Positions 22,056 through 33,089 of a stretch of 64,000 nucleotides of DNA are shown piece after piece; the first letter of the stretch is position 1, and each line of letters opens with the position of its first letter. The notes beneath the pieces were generated by a model, which had not been told where the DNA came from, made no database searches, and saw only the letters and a list, made by a program, of their open reading frames with translations. The DNA comes from Rhodotorula mucilaginosa (taxonomy: Eukaryota; Basidiomycota; Microbotryomycetes; Sporidiobolales; Sporidiobolaceae): NCBI GenBank assembly GCA_034406715.1, contig CP137872.1, forward strand, positions 62,001 to 126,000, read 5' to 3'. The position numbers and the translations under genes are program-made.

Positions 22056-22679
22056 ATGCGGAGCACTCGCTTCTACCTGGTACTATTGGCGCTGGTCGTC
22101 ATGGTCCTTTGTACCAGCAGCAAAGGCGCGACGGCGACGCAGAAGCTGGCCCGTCGCTCGACGATCGGTCCTCGGCGCCTCGACCTCGTACACCCAGCGA
22201 ACGATGTGGATTCGGGCGCTCGCGGCCTCGAAAGCAAGCCCGACCAAGCCATGAGCCGTCGCGTGGCTCGGTCCGGACAGCGTGCGTCCGCCTCGCGGAG
22301 CCTCTCTCCGAGCTCCTCGTCGCACGCGGCAGGGTCGTCAAACGACGATGATTCGGACTTGCCGACCTCCGTCGTCACCTCTGAAGCTCAACTTGCTCGT
22401 CGCCCCGTCGTTGTGGCCTATCTCAAGCCGAACCCGCCGCATCCCGACGCCGGAACGAGAACGAGCAGTCCGCCACAACTCGCAAAGCGGTGCCACTACA
22501 TCGGTACCTTCTTTCGCCGGTCAGTCTTTCCGGTAACGCCATCTGAATATGTCTGTACCCGAGGGATCGAGGCTGAAACGATCCGTCCACGGACAGCATT
22601 GACTGCAACGCGCCCGCCAATTCGACATGGATCCCTTACTCTCATGCACCCACCGCGAGCGCGGTCCCTTCGTCGTTGA
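22056..22679 (+). CDS. Putative small secreted protein with dibasic processing sites
   Basis: Open frame of 207 residues. The first 24 or so residues form a good signal peptide: MRSTR then a hydrophobic core FYLVLLALVVMVLC. Three similar dibasic motifs follow, QKLARR (about 29-34), AQLARR and PQLAKR, as expected for cleavage by a Kex2-type protease. The region between is Ser/Asp-rich. I do not recognise a family. The C-terminal 50 residues are doubtful because possible donors (GTACCT near 22503, GTCAGT near 22519) could start an intron, so the 3' end of the model may be wrong. Confidence that this is a gene is moderate and rests on the signal peptide and the repeated motif. Confidence 0.45.
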   Translation: MRSTRFYLVLLALVVMVLCTSSKGATATQKLARRSTIGPRRLDLVHPANDVDSGARGLESKPDQAMSRRVARSGQRASASRSLSPSSSSHAAGSSNDDDSDLPTSVVTSEAQLARRPVVVAYLKPNPPHPDAGTRTSSPPQLAKRCHYIGTFFRRSVFPVTPSEYVCTRGIEAETIRPRTALTATRPPIRHGSLTLMHPPRARSLRR

Positions 22680-23228
22680 ATCGGCACGAAGACTGATTCG
22701 CGACTTGGCATCCGCGCGGTATGAGAGGCGCCTGTAGCCATCACGTCGTGCCGCATCGGCTCGCCACCGAGCTCGAGCCGTACCTTTTCTGCTGACCATA
22801 CAACGGCTGGCCCGCTTGCATCAGAAGATCCCCCTGTCGCTTTACCTCGCGCCTGAGTGTGCAATACATACAACAATTGTAAACCTCTCTCAACGACTTC
22901 CCGCGCTTGAGTCGGATAAAGGACCCGCGGACCGCGCGGACCAAGATTGATTCTCCGCCCTCCGACACCGTCAGTCATCAGCAAAGTGGCCGCTTGATCT
23001 CGCCTATGCATACTGTCTCGCACGCGAGAGGCGCGATACGTGAAGCGAGTCATCGCGAACAAGTCGGCGATGCCAATCACTGGACGTCCGATGGAACGAC
23101 TTTTGCAAATGCGAAGTAAAGTTGCTGCGGAGGAGTTTTTCTACTGAGCTTGGGACCGGAGATTGTCTGGTCACTCGTGCGGTTCCTCTCTCGTAAGAGG
23201 AGTCTATGATCACGGAACCGTCTTCTTT
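22680..23228. other. Intergenic region without recognisable gene
   Basis: 549 bp between the small secreted protein and the stop of BCS1 (minus strand), a convergent arrangement. Open frames here are short and on mixed strands. Nothing further is visible. Confidence 0.5.
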
Positions 23229-25126
23229 TCACGGACTGGACGCGATTCGCGGTCGAGTATCGACGCCGTCCTGCCTCGCGGCCGTTTCCATCTCTGCGAT
23301 CCTGCGCAGCTCGGGCCAGCCATCGACCGCCTCCTGGGCGTTATGCCGAATAAAGTGCCCCTGAAGGGCGGCCATGCTGACCCTCGAACCGGCCTGCATA
23401 GCTTCCTCGATGTGGGCGACGAGCTCGTCGCGGAGCTGGGCAAACTTTTCGGGCGAGAGGTCCTCCTCGTCCGAATAGAAGCGCGTGAACAACTCGGCGG
23501 CTTGGTGCGGAGTCGCGTCGTCGATGAGCTCCTTCAAATCGACCCGACCGGGTCGGATCAACGCGGGGTCGAGCCGTTCGAGGTGGTTCGTCGTGAGGAA
23601 CAGGATCCGTTGCGAGGTGGAAGAAGCGACGCCGTCGAGGGCGTTGAGGAGACCCGAAAAAGTCACGTTGCTGTTGAAACTGTGGGTGAGAGAAAGCGAG
23701 CGTGAGCGGACGGTAGCCAGACGGCGCGCGGATGGAACCCTGCTTACCCAGCCTCGCCGGTCTGCGTTCGCTTCGAGAACGCGGCATCGATATCCTCGAG
23801 CAGCATGACGCTGCGCTCGGGCGCATTCGCGAGCAAGTGGTTGAGCTTGTCGTCCGTCAAGCCTCGCTCGGACAAGTTGAGGACGCAGATGTTGTAGTCG
23901 AGCGAACCGGCGAGCGCTTGGATGAAGGAAGATTTGCCCGAGCCGGGCGGTCCATGCAAGAGGTAACCTCGTCGATACGGGATGCCTGCGAGATAGAAAG
24001 GGCGGCTTCAGCTTCACGTGTCCGAAAGGGACATACGGGGATCGCCCCCGCGCTCACCTCGCTCCGAATACCACTTTCCGCGACCCATGAACGCCTTGAC
24101 ATCGTCGACGACTCGCTCCTTGACTCCCTTGTCCAGCACGACACTCTCCAGTAACCGTTTCTCGCGTGGCCGTCCGAATGGCCGCCACTCTGCGCCCCAT
24201 GCTGTGTAGATCACCGTGCGGCCGACCTGGGCTTGCTGCGCCAACTGTCGCGCTTCAGCGAGGAGGGACGAGAAGAGGTTCCGATCTCGGGAGAGAGTCG
24301 TCAGGTGGACTGTCTCCCAGGGCGTTCCAGAGTTGAGGTCGAGCATGTTGGTGGCGCGCTCTCGTTTGACCTGCACGGGCGAGAGTGTCGCGTTCTTCAG
24401 CAAGCGAACGACGCAGGACAGTATTGCGCGGGCAGACTGACCTGGAACCAAGCGTTCTGGTAGCGGAAGTAGTGCGTTCCCGGTCCCGGTACGAGGCTGA
24501 ACTCGGCCGTCGAGCTGCCGTCCTTGCGCTGCTCGTATTTCGTTTCGACCGCCAGTTCGTGACTCCGTATCCGGCTCGCGAGACCTTCGATCCCCCTCAA
24601 GGGTTGCTCCGCGAGCGCAGCTTGTCGTGCTGATTGGTGGCTCATCCATTGGAGGAACCACAGGTAGGAGGGATCCTTTGAGGAGATTTCGAGCGAGACG
24701 AGCAACCGCCTTTGAGCGATGGTGGCAGCCTGCACGGCCGACCGCCGGAGCACTTGCGCGCCGACGCCGAGAGCCTGCAGTCTCAAGGTCAGCGTCTCAC
24801 ACCATTTGTAGACTCTGCGTCGGTTCTACTGACCATGAGGCCGAAACCGGCCGAGAAGTAGGGGCTGTGCAGGCAGAACGTCAGCTCCTGCAGTGCATGT
24901 AACGCATCACGTTGAGGATGGACGGCACGAGGACTCACTTTGAGTCTAATGCGCTTTGGACGAGCCCGCGCAAGCCACCCGGAGAGCTGTTCTCGGCGAC
25001 CTGAACCGCAGCCTGAGTCGAGTCGTTCTTTGCCGGAGAAAAGTCTATGGGCGCATCGGTGCTGCCTGAAGCGGCTGGAGCAGGTTGCGACGAGCTCGCT
25101 GCGCCTTGTGGTAGTAGCATCGGCAT
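23229..25126 (-). CDS. BCS1: Mitochondrial AAA ATPase Bcs1, complex III assembly
   Basis: Bcs1 sits in the mitochondrial inner membrane and translocates the folded Rieske iron-sulfur protein into complex III. Exons 24939-25126, 24834-24864, 24442-24774, 24058-24370, 23748-23985, 23229-23679 give 517 residues. The N-terminus has the transmembrane/targeting part ([23 protein letters not shown], about 62-85, split here by short exons), then the Bcs1-specific domain ([62 protein letters not shown]), then the AAA domain: Walker [10 protein letters not shown] (about 300-308), Walker B VMLLEDID (about 348-355), [13 protein letters not shown], sensor FLTTNH and arginine-finger region LIRPGRVD. A 31-nt exon is needed for phase. 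The start at 25126 is the ATG nearest the conserved part; an open frame continues upstream without better support. Confidence 0.93.
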
Positions 25127-26932
25127 CCTTTGCCGAGAGTAAGCGTACTGCAGCTCGCCAAAAGTCGCTCGCCCGAAATTTCGCTTTCTTTTCATCGTCC
25201 TCGTCACTGCTGTCAGCGATCCCTTGCTCGTACGCCGACCAAGACCTTCATCAGCTCTCTGACGTGCTCCTGTACCGTACGCCTCGCTCGCCGTCCCAGA
25301 GGACGCATCTCTCACGGCCACTTGCGCCGGCTCATCACCGAGTGCCTCAAAGCACCCGGTGTCGGCTCAACCGAGGGCGGAAAGCGAAGGCTACTCTCAC
25401 GCCACTTTCATGCTTCTCGCAACACCGCGCTCCTTTCTCCTCCGAGGCGCGAGCCAGCCCAGGGCGGTGTCACAAACATGAACTTGCTTGGCTCGAATGA
25501 GATATGCTGCGCTGACATGCTATCCCGCCTCCGCTTGCTTACGTCCACTTGTGGGGGGCCTATAGTTCTCAGCTATCAGAATCTGCTGATCTGCTGAATA
25601 CGGCGCCGGTCAGGGTCGCTGGGGAATGTGGCCCGCCGCGCGTCTCGTAGCGCACCCGGAAACTGAGCACCTTGCGCCTGCCGGAGGAAATGGTGGCCGC
25701 ACATGCATCTTTCTCATGCTGTCTGGAACACTGTTATTGAGAGCGCATCTGCGCTAACGTCCGAGCGGAGTGTGTTCGGACCGGAATGATGACGCGAGTG
25801 GCGCTGCGAAACTCGAAAGCTAAGACGTGCTCACTGGGAATGGTGAAAACCACTCTCTTGCCAGGTACGCCTGATCGCGACGAAACACCTTGCCGTCCGA
25901 GTGCGCTCCTGTAGTTGGCCGCAGCACGAGAGCCAAACCTCCGAGCGCGAGAACGCGCCCGTCAAAAAGAACCGCGGGCGGCGCACACTCTCATTCGGGC
26001 GAGGGTACTCCCTCTGCCCCGACGAACTTCATCTCGAATAGCAGGTCTGGCGAGTCACGGGGATCGTGAAGGAGCTCTGCGGAATGTCTGGCCCCCTTTG
26101 AATGACCCCGCAGATGGGCGATCCTACGTTACCACATGTTGGCTCGCTGCTCCAGGTCCAATATGTACTCGTTTTAACCCTACTTTGCGAGTCTCCAAAG
26201 CTGCAGAAACGCAGTCCTAGCGATCGTATCCTTGGCAAGCTCAGCAAATGCCCCACCCAGCCGTCAGTTTGCATTAAGTCTGTCCACTTCTGTCGCGAAC
26301 GAGTTCCCCTCGTCTCGGAAGAGAGCTACCCTTCGCTGGATCCTCAAGTGCGTGTTCTCGCGTGCTCTACATGTCTGGGTAAAAAGCTAGACTTGGGCCA
26401 GCAACAACCACGAACCGCTTTTCCGCGTTGACGCCACCATCTTGGGCTTGGTGTGCCCTGTTCTCTCGTCGCAAGTTCCGACGATAAAAGCACCCTCAGA
26501 TGTGCTCAGTTCATTCTCGGGCCCTGATACGCATGAGAATGCAAGTACTGCCTTACTCGAGGCAGACGTACTTTGCAAGACATGATGCATGATGCATGAT
26601 GCGCAAGTGATGCCTCCAAATGAGAAGGTCGGTCGAGTTTCAGTCCTCGCCCTCACACTTCCCTGTACGTACCCGGAAGCGAAAAGCTCATGCGCCTACA
26701 AAGGAAAGGTGCAAAACTTCATCCGAGCGGCCGAGCGAGACATGCATGCGGGGCCGGGAGCTGGACACTTCGTGTTTGCTTCAGTAAGCGAGCTCAAACA
26801 GGTTTCTGCTGACAGAACTGATCCACACTTCGCCGAACTAGCCAAACCTGATAATATAAATATGCACTTGCATCTGTACACGACGGAACGGTTCGAGAAG
26901 ATATGACAGCGGACATGCAGATTCTAGCACCC
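25127..26932. other. Large intergenic region without recognisable gene
   Basis: 1.8 kb, the longest gap in the window, between BCS1 and the first RTA1-like gene (both minus strand). Short open frames (up to about 185 codons) overlap in several frames and have no family match or splice support. A 7-bp tandem repeat (CATGATG three times, 26581-26601) is present. No tRNA boxes seen. It could hold a noncoding RNA, which sequence alone does not show. Confidence 0.5.
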
Positions 26933-28074
26933 TCATTTCCCGTCGGCCAACTTGGAGCCGGGCTGGACCAGCGTCGGATTCGACACATTGCTCGTCTCTG
27001 CCTGCATGTCGAATCGGTGCTGCTCCGGATCGGAGATGGCGTGGCTGGGGTGCGGGAGGAGCTTGTACAGCGGGAAGGCCATGAAGAGGAGGACGGCGAG
27101 GATGACGGGGAGGTACTCGAGGCAGGCGAAGAGGGGCTCCGTGCGCGAAGCGTAGCTGAAAACACCTGTGGTAGTGATGTTGTTCCGTTCGGTCAGTTCC
27201 GAGTTCCGGCCGCGGACGGTCGTCGTATTCCTGAAACAATATGGGCAAACTATCACTCACCCTCGGCCGTCTCCGCAAGTCGGAAGGTCGTCCGCAGGAA
27301 GACGAGCAGCGAAGCGATGAACAAGATGGCGGTAAATCGGCTCGGGAGTCTGGCTGCGATTGCCGTCTTGCGCGAGCGGGAGATGCAGACCGCGAGGAGG
27401 ATCAAAAAGGCCAAGAAAGACGCCGTCTGAGAGGGCTCGGGAATAGAGTCAGCAGTTATACAGTGCGGACATACGTATGGTACACGGCTCACCTGCAGAC
27501 TAAGACCCGCCAAGAGGATGTCGTTTGCCTGGTCCGAAGTGACGGTCGACGACTTTCCGTCGCGGTAAGTGGACGATTCGGCCGCTCCAATCAGGGCCGC
27601 TCCGCAGATCTGCACGATCGTCGTCACGACGTCGGCCGTGATCATGACGGCGACGAGGATCTTGGGGTTGAAGCCGAGGAGGGTGCGGCCGCCACCTTCG
27701 AGGAGTCTCAGAGCGTCGGCGAGGGCGATGTAGAACGCCGCTTGGAAAAATACGGGTGCCACAACGATAAAAAAATATTGGACGACGAACTTCACAACAA
27801 TGAAGGGATTCTTGCTGGCGCTAAGGCGTGCCGCATAACCGACGACTTCGCAGAGGGCTCCGAACGCCATCAACGCCTGGAACGTCCTCGTGCCGCGGAT
27901 CCGAACGAGGTAATACGTGTGCCCGAGGACGGCGACGCAGAAGGTGACCAAGGCGACGATGGCAAAGGCGCGGTTCGGGATATAGCCAAAGATGGAGATG
28001 GGCGCCTCGCCGTCCGGAATCGGCCTGACCGGATTGATGGGCACGCCGGCCGGGAAGGTGTAGCTGGAACTCAT
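26933..28074 (-). CDS. RTA1-like seven-transmembrane protein, copy A
   Basis: RTA1/RSB1-family proteins are fungal seven-helix membrane proteins linked to lipid or sphingoid-base translocation and to resistance to toxic lipids. Exons 27493-28074, 27261-27426, 26933-27165 give 326 residues, the usual family length. Visible: YIPNRAFAIVALVTFCVAVLG, GTRTFQALMAFGALCEVVGY, FFIVVAPVFFQAAFYIALA (family PVF..A..Y motif), ADVVTTIVQICGAAL, ILLAGLSLQTASFLAFLILL, FLRTTFRLAE (family R..FR..E signature), ACLEYLPVILAVLLFMAFP (last helix). A short polar C-terminus follows. It lies directly downstream of copy B on the same strand; the two share intron positions after LSLQ/LAIQ and within AE(G), showing tandem duplication. 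Confidence 0.9.
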
Positions 28075-28782
28075 GCGAGAGGCTTGCGGCTATACTCGGA
28101 CCGTGTGTTGGAGTGCGAGTACTGTACGAGGTCGGCTATTGAGCTGGCGATCGCGACGACGAGCCGGAGATGTCTTGATTGTGGCCAAGCTAGCTGGCGT
28201 TGCTGGGGGCGGGCGGTTGAAGGCACGGCACAGCGCAGGAGATGAGCGAATGTAGCGTCGAGTGTGAAGAGAAGGGTGTCAAGAGTATGGTGTGAGAGAG
28301 GCAGCTAGACAAAACAGCTTCGCCGTGCGGTGGTCATGACGGCCACGCCCAGCCTTTCCGGTCCTCGCGCCGATCAGCTTCTTCTCCGGAAGAGAGCCCG
28401 GAAACGGGGCAGATCGAAACCGCGAACGAGGCGGTGCAACTTTGTTTTGACGATAAGCTGCGGATCCTTGAGTGTTCCGAACGGCGTGGCACAGGGGCCT
28501 TGAGCTGCCTTCACTTCTCACAGAGACGTGCGTGAGCCACAGCGAGAATCAAAGGAGGGCGAGAGAGCTGCACACGAGTCTGTCGCGCGATGCCGAGAAA
28601 TGGACGCGAAGAGCTTGAAGATCGAGCGTCGGCAAAGAGCGAGTGAAGAGCTGCCAGCGGCGCCGACGCCGATTGCTACTACAGCATGTCACTCACAGTG
28701 TTCCGCAGCTGGGCAAGCTGTCGCCTGCAGTGAGCGATTGTGGGAGAAGGAATATGCACAATGACGAAGGGAGAGATCCGAG
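28075..28782. other. Spacer between tandem RTA1-like genes
   Basis: 708 bp holding the 3' end of copy B and the promoter of copy A. No open frame with family similarity. Nothing else recognised. Confidence 0.5.
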
Positions 28783-30524
28783 CTAATACCGCCCATCCCT
28801 GTCGAGGTCCTCTTCACCACCATACGACGCCGCCGACTTTGTGTTGACCCTCCTCGACAACTGACTGCCTCCACCACCGCTGCCATGACTGCCACCGCTC
28901 GAGCCCGCACCGCCGACCATGGTCGTCGGCGATTCGTCCGTCACGACGCCTTCGTCCTCGTCCGCTTCGCGGATAATTCCCTCGCTGCCCGCAAAAGTCG
29001 GAGTACCGTCACGCTGCTGCTGCTGCTGCTGCTGGGTCATTTCGCGCGCGCGCATCCGTTCCGCCGCCGCGCGCTTCTCTGCCGCAAAGCCGTCGCCATC
29101 ATCGTCGTCGTCGTCGTCGCCTTCCATTCCCTGCCCAGACTGATCCTGGCCGCTGGTCATCATCTTCTCCGAGACAACGGCAGCGCCATTGCCGTTTCGA
29201 TTCCGGAGACCGTTCCTCCCGCCACCGCCACCGCCACCGCCACCGTTGAGCTCGCTCCCGTGCGTGCTCGTCCCGCGCAAGTCGAGCGTCCGGTTCTCCT
29301 TCGTCGGCTGACGCATGCTCATCGAGCGCGTGTCGGACCTGAGCGATTTCTCGTCGTCATAGTCCAAGGGGAGGATGTCGTGCAGCGGGACGGCGGCAAA
29401 GAGACTGATGGCGAGGATCACGGGGAGGTACTCGAGGCAGCCGAAGAGCGCCTCGGACCGAGACGCGACGCCAAACACGCCTGCAGGGTCACGGCGGGGA
29501 CTCGTAGTCAGCGAGAGTAATTCGCCAGAAAGGGAAAATAGTCGTTGCCTGCTCACCCTGCGCCGTCTCGGCGAGACGGAACGTGGTCCGAAGAAAGACG
29601 AGGAGCGAAGCGAGGAACAAGGTTGTCGAGAACTGCCGCGGCAAGTGCGCTGCAGAGAACGTCCTATGCGACCGAAAGATGCACAGGGCGAGCAGGATCA
29701 AGAACGCCAGGAACGAGGCCGTCTGCGGGGGTTACAGTTCGAGGCGGTCAGAAAAAAACGGAAAAGCTAGCATCGGAGGGAGCAGAATGTGCGCTTACCT
29801 GGATGGCCAAACCTGCCAGCAGGATGTCGTTGGCTTGCGACGAGCTGAGCGACGAAGTCCGACTGGCACTGTACGTCGCCGCTTCCGCGACGCCGATCAA
29901 GGCCGCGCCGACGACCTGGATGATGGTCGTAACGACGTCCGAGATGACCATCGCTGCGACGAGGATGCGCGGCTCGAACCGGAGCAGGGTCGAACCGTGG
30001 TGGTCGAGGCGACGGAGGGCGGTCCCGAGTGCCAGGTAAAATGCGCCTTGGAAAAAGACGGGCGAGACGACGACTGCAAGGGGGTTTCGTGCGTTAGCTC
30101 GTTGCTCGTCTCTTCGCGATTGGCATAAGAGGAAACTTTCTAAAGAAGTAGGACACGATGTAATAGTTAATGATGAACGGATGATAGTGGGCAAAGAGTC
30201 GGTTCGCGTATCCGACAATCTCGCATGCCTGACCATGGTGCCCACGTCCCGTCGTGGTCAGCTCTCCCCCTTATACACCACACCGGACAGTCGCTAGGGA
30301 CTCACACAACCAAAGACGATCAGGCCCTGGAAGACGCGGGTGCCTCTTAACCGGATCAAGTGGACGACATGGTTCAAGAGTGCGAGTCCAAACGTGATGA
30401 GGGCGATGGTGGCGAGGGCTCTGGAAGGGATGTAACCGTAGAGTGCGACTGCGGATTCTGCGTACGGCGGGTTCTCGTTCGGATTGATAGGGACGCCGCG
30501 AGGGAAATCGGACGGCGTCGCCAT
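28783..30524 (-). CDS. RTA1-like seven-transmembrane protein, copy B, with long low-complexity tail
   Basis: Paralogue of copy A. Exons 30306-30524, 30141-30228, 29799-30073, 29557-29722, 28783-29480 give 481 residues. Same membrane core: YIPSRALATIALITFGLALL, CEIVGYANRLFA, VVSPVFFQGAFYLALG, DVVTTIIQVVGAALIG, ILLAGLAIQTASFLAFLILL, FLRTTFRLAE, CLEYLPVILAISLFAAVP. It differs by two extra introns near the third helix and a cytosolic-type tail of about 150 residues with Gly, Asp, Gln (seven Gln) and Ser runs. Odd: the only junction that keeps the frame after SYFF needs an intron beginning GA (30140, sequence GAAAGT) instead of GT, ending normally in CAG. This could be a rare GA-AG intron, a mutated donor or a base error. 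Codon phase and paralogue alignment support the junction. Confidence 0.82.
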
Positions 30525-30901
30525 TGAGGGTGGTGGTGGCCGAGGCTGACGCTGGAGTAGCCGGCTAAGAGGAGGCGCTTCTTCAGTCAGGGGATCTCGC
30601 TGTCGTCACAATGCTTCGAAGTTCCTCGTTCGCCTGTCGGTGGCGAGCGTATCCGAGCGACGTCGAAAAGTCGACAAGGAGAGCGATGAGGTCAAGCAGA
30701 CGAATCTCGAGACTGGCGGCGCTGGATCGGGTCGGGTAGCCGTCTAGTCTGAGCCAACTCTTGAAGCACTCTGTTCTAGCACAGGCTTTGCAGCTTTCAG
30801 CGCGCGCAAGTGTAGGGCCGTGAGTCGAAAGGCTCCTCCGCCGCGCTGCTGTCTCTCCCTTTCTGACCTCGACCACCAACCGACTCTCCCAGACCACAAG
30901 C
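30525..30901. promoter_or_regulatory. Divergent promoter region of RTA1-like copy B and the Asterix-like gene
   Basis: 377 bp between divergent starts. No TATA box or repeat stands out. Listed for its position only. Confidence 0.35.
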
Positions 30902-31461
30902 ATGCCGCGCCAGTACGACACGAGCGAACCGAGGAGGGCAGACCTCGCCAAGCCGTACAAGTACGAGTACGAATCGAGCGACACCGTCTTGCCAGGTCAG
31001 TCACTCACTGCCCCCACCCTTCTCCACCCTCAAACTCGACTGACGAGAGGACTGCATGCATATAGACTTGGCCGCCCTGCTCAGCATGCTCGCCAGCGGT
31101 GCAGCCATGATCACCCGCTTCACCATCTGGCCCTGGATCGCCCTCGTCTTTGCCATCTCGTCCGTCCTCGCCAACAAGAGTCTCGGCACCAACAAAAAGA
31201 CCGGAGAGACCGGCGGACTCATCAGCGGCTCCACCGCCCTCATGTTTGCCTCGACCGCCTTCTTCTCCATCTGTACGCCCACTTCTTGTCCCGGAACCGA
31301 TGACTGCGACCGAGTGTTGACCCCGTGTCCCCCAAACAGACATGCCTCTCCTCACCCTCCAAGCCGAAAAGGCCGGATCTCCGACTTGGCCGTTCGGGAT
31401 CAACAAGGGCTTGCGGGTCATCCCCCAAGCCCCGTTCGTCCGACCGGACGTGGCGCAGTAG
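30902..31461 (+). CDS. PAT complex subunit Asterix-like protein
   Basis: Asterix (WDR83OS, UPF0139) is a small ER membrane protein that with CCDC47 forms the PAT complex, a chaperone for nascent multi-pass proteins. Exons 30902-30995, 31066-31272, 31340-31461 give 140 residues, slightly longer than the usual ~100. Seen: a polar N-terminus with a DTSEPRR patch resembling the DPRRP start of the family, then DLAALLSMLASGAAMITRF, a second hydrophobic helix WPWIALVFAISSVLANKS, and a third SGSTALMFASTAFFSIYMPLL. The order (soluble start, three helices, SSxLANxxS motif) fits the family. The C-terminal 30 residues after the third helix (ending PFVRPDVAQ) are a fungal extension. Assignment is by pattern, not by close identity. 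Confidence 0.72.
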
Positions 31462-33089
31462 GGTTCATGTGGGAAAAGAAAGGCGAGATTTCTCTCGACT
31501 GGATGTACGGGGCAGCATCTTTGTAAGAACACGTCTTGAAACGGAATTGGCACGCGCAAGTGGGGGAAAAATCCGGAACGACGCCTCTACGCTACATGCC
31601 ATTACATGTCGGAGAGACGCCGCTCCCAACGCCAAACTGGCTCGTTCGAGTCGCGCGACCGGCCTCGGAGAGCTCGGCCTAAAATTGACGCCTCATGCAG
31701 CCTCTATATGGGAACATTCTTCCTCTCCTCGAAACGGTGTGACTTGAGGAGGAGATGGTGGTCGGTGCTGATGACGGTGGCGTGGATGGGAAGGGGAAAG
31801 TGGCCAAGTTTACCCATGGAGCTCCTTCTGCACCATGAGAGGTCGGCTTCGGGGCCCTACGGCTGGTACGCTCCGAATCGGCGCCCCTGAAGACGGCGGG
31901 CGCGGCAGCCGTCGCCACGTGAGCGGGAACGTGAGCTGCCAGAGGTGAAGAAGGTACGGTCGCGTCAACATGGGCTGCTCCCACATCGGTCGGACATTAA
32001 TGCAATAAGCGAGTGCTTGTACAGAAGGGATGGGCCAGCTGCAGGAGGGGGTCATGGGCGCGAGCGTCCGAGTATCTCTAGAGGGAAGCAAGAACGCCAC
32101 TCTGGAGTTCTGGATGGCGCTAGCCTTGCAGACGAAACATCACTGCCGTCACGTCTCGCATTTTTTAGCCACCTCCAAGGTGCCACAGCCTAGATAGCTT
32201 GCGCAAACCTGCAGACTCTGTCCGCCGGCGGCGGAGACCACACTAAGCTGTCAGCAGCAATTGAACGCACATCTGTCCGTGTTGACAACCGCGCCGTCAA
32301 CGAGCGTGGCTCAGGCAGATGGGCGGCGAGCAGGGAGGAAGGGGAAAAGAGGTCAAAAACGAAGAGGCGCTGCGCTACATGGTCGTCCGAGGCGAGGGGG
32401 CAGCGTCCACTAATCCGTTCGAAAAAGAATCTCAAGTTCGGGAGCGCGGAGTCGCTTGCTAGCTTATGAGCGGGCTCCGGAATTCGCGCAAGCTTTGCAG
32501 AATCAAGAGCGAGGGAAGTGCATGGGCGGCGAGTGTCCCCCGGGATTTGGCATGTGTTCGAGCAAAGCCATACGGTAGCTTGGCTCGAGCCAACGGACTC
32601 AGTGGATCCGTTCTGACGATCAGTCTGTTCGAGGCGTTCGAAGCGCGCAGCGTAGCAGCAGAGTTGATGCTGTCCCATGAGTGTGCGTCCGAACCACTAC
32701 ATAGCATGGTGGTGAAGTGTACGAGGAGAGGCGCTGGACGGGCTGCCGAACGGACACGGCCGAAACTGCTTGGAACACGTGATCTTGCTTTGCTTCCGCG
32801 TCGGCAGTCTGGAGATTGCCCCCTGTCGAGGAGATCACGCGAGTGTTGAGCAGATTGTCGCCAATCGCCGGCTCAGCACGCAAACTCGCCTACGCACCTC
32901 TTCTTCCGGCCTTGTTGCGTACACCTTGACGCATAAGCACACTGCACCTCTGCTTGCAGCGCCAGTGTGACTCGGTTCTCGAAGACGCTCGCCTGCGGAA
33001 TACCCGGACCACGCCACAACCAGCAACTCGTCGGACTCTCACCACACCGCGCACCGCATACGCGGCAGCAAGCTACAGTCTCAGCAGCA
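31462..33089. other. Large intergenic region before MET30
   Basis: 1.6 kb between two plus-strand genes. Open frames are short and overlap in several frames; none shows a family motif. It probably includes a long MET30 leader, but no particular regulatory element could be read with confidence. Confidence 0.5.

Noticed and set aside
22496-23080. Minus-strand open frame of 194 codons downstream of the small secreted gene
   Set aside because: No motif and overlaps the better supported plus-strand frame; shadow.
26581-26601. CATGATG repeat as a possible CRISPR-like or binding-site array
   Set aside because: Only three 7-bp units with no spacers; a small microsatellite.
27241-28245. Plus-strand open frame of 334 codons
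   Set aside because: Antisense to RTA1-like copy A and crosses its introns; composition is a shadow.
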